Shown here: positions 22,101 through 36,000 of the stretch, in pieces
Layout of the letters: each line of letters opens with the position of its first letter
Numbering within the stretch: position 1 is the first letter of the stretch
Assembly (NCBI GenBank): GCA_017163975.1
Contig: JAFFSR010000221.1
Coordinates: 2,666,001-2,730,000 of the forward strand
DNA from: Anastatus disparis
Taxonomy: Eukaryota; Arthropoda; Insecta; Hymenoptera; Eupelmidae
DNA length: 64,000 nucleotides
Reading direction: 5' to 3'
Translations under genes and position numbers: made by a program
The notes under the pieces: generated by a model
Database searches by the model: none
The model's input: the letters and a program-made list of their open reading frames with translations, nothing else
Told to the model about the DNA's origin: nothing

Positions 22101-25100
22101 ATCTTATTAATTTTCATAAAACATTTTTGATTTTTAAGAACCGGTGAGAATCGATTTTTTTGACTTTGAAAATACTGAATTATTTATCATTTTTATTTTA
22201 GTTTGTGAATATGATTATGAGTTTAAATTTTATTTAAAATTATTAATTTACAATGAAATAGATTTTTTCTTAAAATACAAAAAAAAATAAAACATTTCTG
22301 TTTATACAATAAATAAATTTAATTCTATTTTAAAACATCATTCACGAAGCAATCGCGCCTGATAAAAATGATATAAAAAATTACAGTATAAATATTATGA
22401 CAACCAGAAGATAACACATTTCTCATTAAAAAAAGTCTATTCCTTGAATTAACGGAAAGCATAGACGGTGCGTGTCGATTGTAATTTGGTATTAGCTTAA
22501 TATTTTTTTTTCCCTTCTGCAATAAAAAAAAGTAACAGTTAGTCACAATGCAGTACCTTAAATCGATGAACAAAAGGTTCGCATGATCCGTAGTAAGAAA
22601 TAATTAATCACGTAATTGCGATGCCGATGTTTAGGCGTGGTTTGGGCAAGAAAATTATGGTTCGATGTTTTATGATTGATAAGCGAAATTATTTTAGCTC
22701 TTTTTTTCATGCCCATGTTTTTCTTAATAATTGATATTAGATAACTTAATAAATTATTCTCGCACGTCCAGAGTAATAAAGATTTTCCACGTTAATTTTA
22801 ATATGCATTTAAACTTTCTTATCTCGAGCAACATTTATTTTGATAAGAAGTTCATAAAAGTATTCAATTTTGCGAAAATAAAGGAATTATAATATATTGC
22901 AGGAAAAAATAAACTTTAAACTACTATAAAAATTGTAGATATAATGTAAAAAAATATAATAGGTACATTGCAGCCTTTTTTTATCAATCAAAAATTAAAC
23001 AAGCAAGCTTTGCTACAATAGATAAAAATTTTACTTTAGAGGAAGAAGTTTTAACCCTCTTTTCGTTGTGCATACAAGTTTAGTGTATATTGTAGTTTAG
23101 CGAATGGATTCATCCTATAGCTGCTCGTACCTTCTACTTTCGAAATGCCTACAATATCCTACTTCCTTTATTCCATTTTTTCGTACAATTTTATATTTCT
23201 TTCTTATTTTTAAATACCAGAAGATAAAAACGTTTTGTGCATTAGTTTTTATACCTAAATAATTTTTACTCGTATTTAAAAAATTGTTAAGCTATTATTA
23301 TTATTAATAAACCTTATTCTTCATTGTTTTGATAGTAGTTTCATAGCAATTCAATAGTTTGTTTAAAAATTTGTAAATTATAATTAATTAAATCAATCTG
23401 TAGAGAATTATTAAAATATTTTTAGGACATAATGTAAACATTAAACATTTCAAATTTCCATAGTGAAATTTAATCCTCATCATTTGAATTAAATTATTTT
23501 TATATAATAAAATTTAATTTTAAGATAAATTTTTCAATCTCATATATAAACATTTCACTCTATTTTAATTTCGTTTGAGAATTATAATAAATTTTTAATT
23601 TTTCTTTATTTAATGTGCAAGAACAGTCTTTCACTCTCATTTAAAAAATAATGAAAAATAAATTTTATTTACAAATTCCAGTAAGAACTTATCTTACATC
23701 CCTCGTTAACCTTCTGTCGCTCTTATGCAATTTAACTCTTACTTATTCACAAAGATATTTAAAGTACATACGTAGCACCAACGCTCAAAGAAGGTAAAGC
23801 ATATATAGCAGAAACCGCTTCGTGTAATAGAGCCATAGAACGTAAAAGCAAAGAGCTCTGGCGTACTGTTAAAAAGCCTAAGATTCAGAAGTCTGATAAT
23901 AAAGCATATGGTATATACCGGTAGCTTTAACCACACATCGACATTAAAATTTCATATATGTTACATTTATATCACTTTGATATTACATTTTTAAAGAGGT
24001 CGAATTTCGAATTTTCAACTATATTTCAAAATTTTCAATGCATAATTATTCTAATTCTGTTTAATTCGAAAAAAGCGTTTTTATAGAAAAACTTAAAGAA
24101 AACTATTACCTTCAAACCTTCTAGTTTGATAAATTATAACGGAGTCCTGTGAATAATACACTAAAATAACTAAAATAGCCAAATTATAATAATGTTCAGA
24201 ATTATTAAAATTGTATAATATGTATGTTTCATAAAAACATCTCAACGTTACACTAAAGTGTCTTAAAAATATTAATATTTTTCAATTATTATAACTGATT
24301 TTCTCAATTATTTGTTGAGATATCGTTACGGAACTTATGCATGTTTAAAAAATATTTTTAAATGCATTATATGTATATTTTGAGTAAAATCAATAATTGA
24401 GAACATCATTAATTTAACGATGTTGACAATTTTTTGATCTATTGAATTGTTTTGCTATGCTTGGTCATATTATTTTAGGCTACAAAACTATTATTTAAAA
24501 TATTTAAAAGATTAAAAAAAAGTTTTTGATAAATATTTCGTAAAAATCTGTTTTGACATAAAAATAAAATTAAATAGACGTTTTTTGAAAAATGATTAAA
24601 GATTCAAGATTTGACCTTTTTAAAAAAGTAATAAATGACTGAAATACGTGTGAAATCTCATTATTATTTTCATAAATAAGTATCATGCCAAATATGAACT
24701 TATTTTGATAGGTCAGCTGCTCAGTTGATATGAAATATCCCGTATGTACGTATATGCAAAATCTAAAGATCGTTCGTATTTTTATTACTTTTATTATTTG
24801 CCACAATGTGAATTCACCGCATATATGCTCGCTCTGCACGAAAGCTGGCTTTGCGTGTCCGCTCTGCATTTATGTAAGTCAATTCTATATACTCTTTCCC
24901 TCTTTTACTTTTTTTTTTTCTATTACTTCTTTTTTCCTTTCTCTCTTTTTTTTAACATTGGCTTCTTTTTTCAAGCGACTCTGTTATTTTATGTGTAATT
25001 TTCCGTTACTTTCTTTCGTTCGAATTTGCGATGTTTGCTTAGTTCGAGTGCTTTTTTCTCTCCTGAAAGATCGTCTGTGTTTGATTTCGCACGTGAAATA

Positions 25101-27079
25101 GCGGAGAAATGGATTTTTTTTTCTTGTTGACAATTTGACGCGTCGACCGAGGGAGAGAAAAAATTCAATCTAAATTAATTCTCATAATCTCATTGGCTTT
25201 ATATTCAATAACGTTGTTTAAATTATTTATGAAGTTATAAAATTAATCGAATATTTATAACAAATTGTGTATAGCAAAACATTGTGAAATTTTATTTACA
25301 TTAATAAATGAAAAATAGAATCTTTTAGATAAAATGATTAAATTTACTTGAATATTGTCACTGACAAAATATAGCAAAAAACGATTATTTTTCTACTATA
25401 TATTACCATGGGATGGAGAAAATAAGGAAAAATTTTTCATTGTGAGAATAGTTGATGACAAATTATTATACTTTCTGACTATCTCCCGAATTCTCATAAC
25501 ATAATTTATCAAGAAATTTTATGCCATTCACGTTTTAATTGAAGATTAAAAAATGATAAAATACTATTTCACGTTATTTTTTTATAAATATTACTAAATA
25601 AATATAACGGAACGTGTCGTTTGTAATTATTAATCACAAAAAAAAGAGAAAATTCAAATAATTATTCACCTTGAAATAACTTTTATATCTTAATATCTTT
25701 AACGTTCGCATATGTGGAACAATGATAAATCGTCGTCTATAAATTATGCAATACAAATACGAGTTTTATTACTTGCCACTGATTGCAGTGTATTTATACA
25801 TCTCGATATTCTTTCTTTTTCCATTCAACTTTTTATTCATATATTTTCTATATTATTCATGTTTCTTTTTTTTTTTTCATTTTCCAATTCTCTCTTTTCT
25901 TTATTCACCCTTCGTGCTCTCTTTCTCATTTCAACGATCTATAGGTGGTTTTAACGAAAAAAAAAAAGAAAGTAGCAAGGAAAACGAGTTTCCGGCGTTA
26001 CTTGGAAAGTGCTTGTATGGGATTAACGTTTGCATTATTCTCAGGGCTTATAAGCTCACTTTTCTCAACCAACGCCAGTATTTTTCTTTTTTTTTTCTCT
26101 TGGATTTCCTACTTTTCATTTTGTCTTTTATTTTTCTTTCTCTCTCTCTCTATCTCGATGCAACGTGCACTTGTTAATGTATGCAGTAGAGGGTTGGCTT
26201 TAAATTGTATATTATGCATAATTTTCGTAAGACGAATAATAATTACCCTTTCTCGGATTACCGGCGAGGAGGGTCTGCCAAATTAGCTTGAATTTGTTTC
26301 TTTCAAGCGATTTGCATTCGACATTCACTTTTCTCGCTAATCTACTTTCCAGTTTATGGATATAAAAAAAAGCTCGGTATAATTACGATGAAATATTGCT
26401 GTAATAATTTTACGTAAATTCGTGTAATACCCACATATTTTTTTTTCTTACATCTCGCTAATCGATAGTTCATCGAGAGTGATTTAACTTCTTTTTTAAT
26501 ATAAGGATTGATTTAAATTGAAGAATTTAATTTTTTATGATATACTAACCTAGTTTTCCGAAACTACATAATTTATATTTTTGCAATTACTTTGCAAAAA
26601 GTATAATTAAAATCCGTGCTTTACAACTCGCTATAAATTGTTATGCGTGAACAGGTTAAAACGAAATTGTTTAGCTTTGACATGGGAATAACATTGAATC
26701 CACTTAAAGTATTAAAAGCTGCAAACACCGCGTTAAGTACAAAGTTCTTCTAGAGTTTCATGACTCTGTGCAATATAAATGTTTTCCACTTGAGAAAAAT
26801 CAATGTTACATTAAGACCCGTCTTAAGTATACGTTATCCAAATGTTATTGTAACTAAAGAATAATTATTTCATGCACTTTAAGACGCTCTTGTATTTTCA
26901 AACTTTCGCTAATAAAGATATTTACGTGCTGGATTTTACGTTGTAAATAATGTTAAGATGAAGATTACACTTTAACTGTTGTATTTTTATAAATTTTAAA
27001 ACGTAACGAAAAAAATTGTTTTTTTTTCAATTGTAAAAATAAAAAAATATGAAAAAGTAGATTTAAGATTTAAATTTAA
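22101..27079. other. Intron 1 stretch, no gene recognised
   Basis: Mostly AT-rich. Islands at 23040-23160, 23690-23930, 24700-25150 and 25700-26340 have more GC and T/C-rich tracts. Open frames of 80-143 codons there are Phe/Leu/Ser-rich products of poly-T runs. None resembles a known protein. Confidence 0.6.
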
Positions 27080-27283
27080 TTTTTTTTTAAATTTTATTTA
27101 CCGTCGCTGTATTTGTGCTATCATTACGATGCTGATTAGCGACGGAGGTTTCTCAGTGTATTTGTAAACAAAGCACATGTAACGTACAGCGGTGCTTGTA
27201 TAAATCGGCCGAGAGCGAGGTTCGAACTCGGGATCTCGAGATTACGAATCCATCGCTCTACCGACTGAGCCACTGACGACCTC
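27080..27283 (-). mobile_element. tRNA-derived SINE, copy 3
   Basis: A full-length copy on the minus strand. The 5' end is GAGGTCGTCAGTGGCTCAG, the B box is GAGTTCGAACC and the loop is TTCGTAA. The conserved body includes a GTCGC...GCGAC stem near the 3' end, followed by an A-rich tail. No convincing target-site duplication was seen. It supports the family consensus used to read the empty site of copy 2. Confidence 0.92.
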
Positions 27284-30200
27284 TCAAAACTATTTTTAAA
27301 AACTTACATTATATCATATAAATTTTTCAACGAATTTTTTCAATTATTAAAAAAACATTTTCTTTATCATTTTGAATCTTGATTGGCTCGTTAGCAAGCT
27401 TGTTATTTTATAATAAGGGGCGTGGATTACAAGAGTCAATTGTTATTATACAAAAAAAATATATATATAATAAACCTCTTGATAATATATAGCTTACATC
27501 ATTGCAAGAGATCATTAAAATATTAGATATTAAACGTGCGATAAGCAAGTAAACGATACGTATAACATTTGAAGCAATATTTTTTTTTTGGTATATCAAT
27601 ACCGTCTAGTTTTATATATTTTTTTGTAAACATAAGATGAATGTACCGTAATAAAAAGAAATAAAACCTTAGATTGCTATGGAGATGTGAATTCCTAACA
27701 AAAAAAAAACAACATTTATTTTTACCAAGAAAAAAAAAATGGGCTCGAAACACTCGTAAAATGGGATCCCCCCTAGACGCATGCGAGGAGTATCCACTTA
27801 AAATGAGTCCCTAAATGAAAGACGATTTGGTCAAAACAAATATCCCATTCATGCGTGCGCAATGTTTTATGTGTACACGTATACGTGTGTATATATATAT
27901 TTCTAAACTAAAGTTTTTTTTTTTCTCAGCGCAGTTCCCCAGTACAGTTGAAGTACGTAACGTTGCCTTTGGTAAATTGGCCCGTTTGCTTTTTTCACCC
28001 TTTCAGTCAGATTCCCTGCCACTTGAAAAAGTCCTTGACGAGAGCTATGACTACTACTGCCTACTGCCTACTACTACTACTACTGCTATTAGCTTGCTGG
28101 TATACGCTCGGTCATATACTCTCGAGGGATATGACGACGAAGCGAAGAGCAGGGCAGGAAAGAAAGTTAGCGTATGAATAAGTGAGATTGGCTGAGTTGG
28201 CACTGAAAGAGAGAGAGAGAGATGTGATGGAGATTAAGGTTAAGCTTGCTTGATTTTTTTTTCTTTATAAAATGATATGATGGCCAACGAAATTTAGTTT
28301 TTTTTTTCTTTTATTTTACGATGGATGGAAATAGTAAACTGTTGAAACGAGCGAGATATTTTTATAGGATGAATAGATGAGTATTGAATGAGCAGAGTTA
28401 TATTTGGAATATTTGGTCCTAAATATTTAGTTTTTTTTTTATTTGCTTTTATTTGAGTTTTTATTAAACAATTTTAGGAACGTTTTTTCTTTTGGTTTAT
28501 TTCCAGAGTAAATAAAAAATTGTTGGTAAAATGAAATCTATTGAGGATATTATTGGTTTTATCTGTGGAAAAAATAAAATAAAATTCACAACTATTCGTA
28601 AACAAAAGTATCGTAAATAAATAATATTATAGAAATAAAAATAAAATTCTTTCAAAGAAATTGATTTTGTAAAATCAGTTTTTAAACTAAAAACTATAAA
28701 AATATTTAAAAATTCAATAAAAATTTAATTTAATATTAAATTATTCGACGTACTTGAAAAACAAATTTTTTTTTCGATTTCATTGAAATTACGAAGCAAC
28801 GTCTGATGTATCCGAGTTTCATCTACTGAATTATTTTTTCCAGCATTGGTAATTCAATACATATCTAAGGTTCGTGATCCGCGATCTCCACGTCATACTT
28901 GTTATTTTAATATAATGGAAAAGAATATTGAACAGTAACTATTCGTCTTATTGACAAAGCAAGAGATTTAAATATTAATGCTATTGCATCACATTTCTAC
29001 GACGAAAGAATACACCGCCAATAAGTAATTGAAAAGAAAAATAAGAAAATTTCATTCGAACTAGGCGAAACAAATAAGTAATTTAAAAATAAATAAAAAT
29101 AAATTGGAAATATTCAGAACCAAATGAGTTTTAGTTTTCGATAGAAAATTTAATACTGAAAATAAAAATGGACAAGAAAAATGAGGAAACGTTAAGGATG
29201 AAAATAAGTCTAAAAAGAAAAAGAAGAAAAAAAATAACAATACCGATCGAGCACAAACAAAATCAAAGAAGAAAAGACGACAGGATACAAGAGAGAAGGC
29301 AAACTAAAGCACACCGCATGGAAAAGAAAATAATAAGAGAGAGAAAGAGAATATAAACATCACCTCGTTGATAGTATAGATTGCGCTAGGAGGTTTTAGA
29401 AAGGAAAATCGTAGGAGAAAGAAAGAAAAAAAAGGACCATCGTGGCATACAAAAAGTTTTGAGAGGAAAAGAAATCGCTTGAGCTTTTCTCTTTCTATAT
29501 ATATATATCTATATATATATATAGGATGGGTCGTTCGAGGATTGGGTTTCCGGCAATTTACGAGGCGTCCAGCGAAACTGATTTCGCGGCCCAGCGAAAT
29601 TACTTCTTCCCTTCTCTCTCTCTCTCTCTCACTTCACTTCCTCTCTTTCTATGTTCATCTTCTTCCGTGACGATCATCTCCCGAGTGTGTCGTCGCAAAC
29701 AAAAAAGAAAAGAAAGAAAGAGGAAAAAAAAACTGTAGAGGAAAAGATGCGCGCGTCCTTCCCGATAACATTGAACTTATCCACAAAATGATCGTTTTAT
29801 GATTTTTTATGACTTTGAAGAAGAGGAAGGGAACGATCGGGAACTTTTGTGATTTTCGAAAAGTATTACACTTTTACCTCGTATAGCTTGGATCTATATA
29901 TATACGCGCAAGAGGGACTAAAAACGTACTGGTATCCTTCGACTTTGAAAGTTCAATTCAGCGATTTTCGCTCCGAGCGCTTGCTTGCTCCAGTTTACTT
30001 GTTATCGAATTGGATTTTTTCTTTTAGCTTTATTTTTCAACTACTTTTAATACAATATTGTCAACTTTTTTTTTTATTAATTCTCATTCCAATTGTTACA
30101 TAGATTGATCTAACTTTTAAATAACTAATTAATAAGTATAAAATTACATACATTTTTTTTAACTATCCGTTCACCGGCCGTGTTTGTTCCTTTGAAAAAT

Positions 30201-31929
30201 TAAAGTAACAAATCGAGGAAGAAAAAAAAGCGAAGCACGCTCGGCATTTAAACCATCGCACCTGTCAATTACGAGGAACGAAAATCACATAGAAGTAATT
30301 ATTGGAACACAAAATTAAATGCTTTTCGAGAACAAACTAATTAAAATCTTAATTACGGAAATACGGGCTTTCGTCATTATGTATTCGGCAACGGATGGTT
30401 TTGGGGATGGACCGTATAGATCAAATGGAGGGACAGACACGTATATTTGTTTAGCTCTCGTCAAAGCGCGACAGAGTTAAAATATATACATATTGTAAAA
30501 TTTCTTCAATTATTGGCATTATTCGATTAATCTCGTGTTCACAGTCAAAGGATCTCGTGCGTTATGTGCATTGAGCGAATATTTTCAAAATTATTCCTCC
30601 TCTAAACAATGTAATTTAATCAAACAAATAACACGTCAATTTTGAAAAGCATTTAGACGAGGATTGATTAACAGAAAAGCAAAAAGCCCCCGCATGTCAA
30701 TTGTTTATCTAAAAAAAAAGAGAGAAAAAAAATCGCATTCAAATTCAACGAGATTAAACGATTATATGGAAAAAAAAGAGAAAATAAAAAAAAAAAAATT
30801 GACTGTCAAATAGAGAGAACGTCATGTGCGGGCTTTGTTTACGCTTGATCAAATATTCACCGCTAAATTTCGAAATAATATGACATTGCTTTAGGGACCC
30901 CCGGCCTGATATTTACTCCGATAATTACTCTTTGGTTATAGTGCTTTTTTGAAAATTGAAATATTATTATGTTCGAATCGTTGTGTTTATAATTGAGGTT
31001 TTCTGTGTATTAAACAATTTGATGTGAATCGATTTATTAATATTGACATTAGTATATTAAAACACGTATGTACACACGTACAAACAAATATTATTTATTT
31101 GATGAATGAAAATAAAAAATGAAATTAATTTCCATGTCATGCGAAAAATCAAAATCTCCGTTACAATTTATTTATTTTTTTTATATAAAAACCTTTTAAT
31201 ATTTGCGCGTATTAATGAACTTTTCAAACGAAATAAATTTATCCTCTTTTTGACGACGCCGCGATTCATGTATATTTTTTTTTTTTAACCAATACCCTTT
31301 TTTTCAATTATTGAATTTTGCATTGCATAGTCTAGTAATCGTTTCTGCGCATTTTTCGTGTCATTGGGCATTTAATTTTAAAAATATTGCTTTCCTTTTT
31401 ATAACACACACGCGCGCGCACGCTTACATATAGTCGGAGAGAAAAAAAAAAGAATCCATCAATTACCCAAACATTTTTTTTACACTCAATCGCTTTAAAA
31501 AATCATCAGTAAAATCGGCTTGATTAATCAGTCATTCGTGAAAAACAAAACTTTTACAAAAAGCATATGCGTAAAACTTTTTAAGGAGATTGATATGTAC
31601 CGATATAATTGTTTGCTCGTATTTTCTTTTTTTTTTTTTCAATAATATTAACGCGCGATATACGGGTTAACGCTAATTAAAGGTACGCCTTTTCATTCCT
31701 ATACCATCGATCAATTAGCTTGCTAAATGAAAAAAAAATACGCACATGCGTTTCTGTCAATTAAGTACATGCAGCTAGTGGGTTACGAAAATAAGATTAC
31801 AATCCAATTATTTTGTACTTTAAACGATAGGAATATTATATTTAAATGGTTAACCATTGTTTGACTTAAAATTTATTTAACGCTTAATAGAAATTTTCTA
31901 AATAATTATATTCCCTTTATGTTAATTTA
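27284..31929. other. Intron 1 stretch, no gene recognised
   Basis: Islands at 27740-28260 (with an ACT-repeat run near 28048-28088), 29170-30020 and 30220-30480 have higher GC and purine-rich tracts. A plus-strand open frame of 120 codons at 27815-28177 spans the ACT repeat and is not recognisable. A TA run lies at 29499-29522. Confidence 0.55.
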
Positions 31930-32368
31930 TTATCATGTGTAGTCCCGTATATAGATTTAGGGTGTGCTTGTATTTATAGTATGGATGTTGAGCGCATGGT
32001 TGAGAGTGAATGCATTATTTTTTTATTATCTTTGACTATTTGACTCGTTTGATTTTATTATATTTTATTTTTGGTTTTGTTTTTACTAGTTTGACTGATA
32101 GATATTAATTCGACATATTTGTTTATTGTTATTTTATTGATGATTGTGTGTGTATTTTATTATTGTAATGATCTGTGATATCACTCTGAATAGTGACTTA
32201 CTTTTGTAGTATTATTAGTTTTTAGGAAATCGACTGTGATATCATAAGTGCAATAATTACATTATCTCATTTCTGTATGTTATTATGTATTAAATATTAT
32301 ATTTTTGTTTTGTTACACACTTTTTGTAAACTATTACAAATAAATAAAATATCTATCTATCTATCTAA
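31930..32368 (+). mobile_element. Probable LINE (non-LTR retrotransposon) 3' end
   Basis: This T- and G-rich block differs in texture from its surroundings. It ends in an AAATAAATAAAATAT motif followed by (ATCT)n, the kind of polyadenylation-like plus tetranucleotide tail common to insect non-LTR elements. No reverse transcriptase frame is present, so it would be a severely 5'-truncated copy. The start is approximate and the family unknown. Confidence 0.4.
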
Positions 32369-32989
32369 ATAAGGTATATTTTTTTAGGTTTGATTTTAAC
32401 GTATCCATATATATTTTTCTATTCCAAACGAAAAATAAATCGATTTATTTAACACGAAAAATATTTTTTATTTTGTTTTTTGTTAATAATGTAACTTAAA
32501 AATAATTGACTAAAGTGCAAGTACACTCCATAATTACGTTAAATTTAAAAAAATATTGAAATACGATAATTATTGATTGTTTTTTCAGAAAAAGAAGTAA
32601 AAATTTGTAGCTAAAAGCTTTTTATCGAAGGATAGATTTTCCAAAAGAATAGCCACATTGACTTTCCTCGATTTAAAAAGCATACAATATACACAACACA
32701 TCTATCATAAAACAATGATATCTATTGATTAATCAAATGAATTAAAGAAGAAAAAAAGAGGGAAAAAAAAGGAAGGCTGAAAAAAAAAATTATCAAAACA
32801 CAATCAGCATTTCCAACTGCAGTTACGGAAATCGTTTATTTCGCCATATAAACGTCTAACTCGCGTGCGTAGCTCCAATGTGGCGCATCGAATTTCACGG
32901 ATACGCATGCATTATATAGACGCATGATCGAACCGAGGGAAGTCAAAGGCACACATATATATGTATAAATGTATGCATATACATTTATA

Positions 32990-33025
<36 letters not shown>

Positions 33026-36000
33026 GTGAAAAGGGAAAGAGAGAAAGAGAGTGAGGAAATGGCGCTTGTGCTTGTATGCGGTAATATCAGGTTTGTGGGG
33101 AGGCTTTTGACCGTTTATCAGGTCATTCATAACGTGCGAGCCACACGCGCCTCGCAACCGCGAAGCATGAGAGTGAGCACGTTAAACGCGCCATCGAACC
33201 TTCGACATGCTATATATTTTGTCTGAAACTACCATCTATACATATATATATATATACATATAATCCCTGAGCTTTTTCTTTTCCATTTCTCCTATCCTAT
33301 CTCATTCTGTGCATCTCTCCTCTTTTTTTTAGTTAATTTTCACGCTCTCTCGTTACATTCTTGCCTTTTCTTTTCTTTATGCTTCCATTTGTTTTTTTTT
33401 AAACCTTCCTCTATCTTGTCTTGTCTATCTTTCGTTTGAATTGGAGCTCTATGTACTATATGAAGGCTTATAGAGAAGACTTCTTGAAGGGGAAAATAGA
33501 ATATTCTAGAGACGTCTGTTTGATTAGGATGTAAAGGGTTACGTTCGCTGCTGCTGAATAATGAGCCTAAGTAATACAAGCCTTCAATTTGTTAATTTTA
33601 CACTTTTCTGTATATGTTAATTAGTAAACAATTTGCGTTTATTTGATAATTTATTATTTTTATTCAGTTGAAATTATTTTCATGATAATTCAATGATACT
33701 AACTATTAGAATAATATTATTCAAATAAATATTTGAAATGTATATTTTTAAGAAATATAATAATTAATCAGTCATTTTCTACCTGTAAAATTTTTAAGAT
33801 TTTGCTTTGTGAAGTTTGTTTTTGCCTTGTTTGTAATTTATACTTTTTTTAAGTTTTTGTATATTAAATTTCACTGTTATATAATAATTCATTTTTTAAA
33901 TGCTCTTACTTTATTTTTAATTTAAATTCCCACCTCTGTACATCATTTAATTTAAATTTTTAAAGTACCCGAACAATAATTTTTAGAATATATTTAAAAA
34001 AATAAAATAATGAAATATCTAAATATATGCTTTTTTGATTTATTTCAACGCTATTACTTTGACTATAATAATAATTTTCATTGCAACTGTTACCACAAAA
34101 CTTTCGTAAAAAACTGTCTCATTTACAAAGTGTTTATGAAAGACAGGTTGGACATAATTTTCCGAATAATTAAAAGGATTCTTTAGTTTCCGTAAGGTAT
34201 AACGAGAGCTTTCTATTATACAGAGAGTTATGTAGAAATAGAAACTAAAGCTAAACATTGTAGATGTATAAACCGTTATTACGGTCGAATGTAATAACAT
34301 TACGAGTGAGTGAGCTTAAAGGAAGAGCATCAAAGTCAGAGCAATTAATACATCGTTTTAGAGACGCATTCTCCCCCTTTTGCAGTATATACTACAAGAG
34401 AGAGAGAGAGAGAGAAATTCGCTCGCAATTTCAAACGTTTGACTTGCTGCAATAATTGCTTCTACTTAGAATAACTCTTTGGTGATTATACATTTATTGG
34501 TATCAGATAGCATGAGTTACGTTTTTTATGTTGTTATAACACATTAACCTAGAATCAAATCAATAGAAAAATGCCTTTTTTATGTATATTATAGTAACTT
34601 TAATTTTTATTTCTATACGATTAAATGTAGAAATTCAAAGTTTAGAGTACGCTACTATAATAATATAATAAATAACAGAAAACAAGAACCAACGATGGAG
34701 GATATATATTGTCGACTAGCGTGAAGTCTGTCACGAAACGTGAGTGACAATAATTTAATAGAAGCTGAGCAAGTCAGGGTAAATTATGGCCTTTTAATTA
34801 TTGCATAAGTATGTGGAAAACATTTTAGAGTGTGTAAAATACTGTTTTAAGCACGCAAACAAGCACAAGATAGAAAATGTACTAAGTTGAAAAAAAATAC
34901 TTAAAAATTTCAATATTCAAAACTTTTTATCAGATACAAAACATAGTCTTTCTCATAATTAACTAAATTTAGCTTTAAAAAGAATGTAACCTTAAATATT
35001 TGGTTAGCCACCAGTTAGAATTGCTTTTATTTGAAGTGTCGTATGTATATAAAAAGGAAAAAAAAATGAACCCACCAAATTACAGCAGGACGGGAGTATA
35101 ACAAAAAACGCGCGTAGTGTACCTTCATAAAATAATGAAAGAAGAAAAAAAAAAGGGGGGAAGTAAACAGAAAGGCAACGATCGTGTACATTCATGGATG
35201 AAAAAAAAAAGAGAGTTGCCAAGTGGCAACTCATTGTAAAAGGGGAAGTTTAATATCAGCCGCTTATTGTTTGAGTATTTCGTTTATTTTTCATTCGTTT
35301 CATTTACGAACAGCGCGTATGTATACGTGTGCATGTGTTGGGCGTTCTTTCTCTTTTTCTTGTGTTTACACAAAGGTTCGTGTACAGAAAAAAACAGCAA
35401 ACTCATAAACGCGTTCATTCAATGCATCAATGGCCAATCAGTGTATAGGAGATGAACAACAAGAAAGAGAATATTGACAACGTACGTGCTAAGATAAAAA
35501 CGTTAATTATTGACACTTTCGAGATGAGTATTTTATTATTACACCTCGAATATTTGAATTATATAATAATCGATAGTAATTATTCGCGTGAATAGTATCT
35601 TAATTTATTGTCGTAACTATATCTCGATTCTGATACAAGTTTATTATTATTAAATTAAAATAAACATCTATATTATTTGAATAGTATTGATATAATTAGT
35701 AAAATGAATAGGTTTAAAAAAAAATTGGATAAAAAGCTTTTATAACAAATAGGTTTTATAAACAATCTATTTAATTTAAAATACATAATTTATTTTATTA
35801 TAGGCTAATGAATCATATTGCATAAAAACATCGAGTAAATATGGAAAAAAGGTGAAAAACAAGCAATAACTTAAATAACGTTTGTACTTAATTATTATGC
35901 TAAGAAATATTGATCTTTTTCATCATTATCAGAGCTTTTTAAAAATTTAAACTTAAAATTCGACTATGCTTATACAAATCACTCTTTAAATCAAACAGAT

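Noticed and set aside
23739..23936. Minus-strand ORF with acceptor-like and donor-like flanks
   Set aside because: Splice-like words this weak are common by chance; it would not keep the sfl frame usefully and the peptide is not recognisable.
25712..26286. Plus-strand ORFs up to 143 codons
   Set aside because: Poly-T runs give Phe/Leu/Ser-rich frames; there is no conserved motif, and two frames are open at once.
27815..28177. 120-codon plus-strand ORF after a good acceptor-like tract
   Set aside because: It spans an ACT repeat, uses Lys/Phe-rich low-complexity sequence, and resembles no protein; kept only as a GC-richer island.
33770..33800. TTTTACAG|GTAGAA as a further ratchet point on the minus strand
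   Set aside because: The preceding sequence is A/T-mixed with no pyrimidine tract and the donor is weak.
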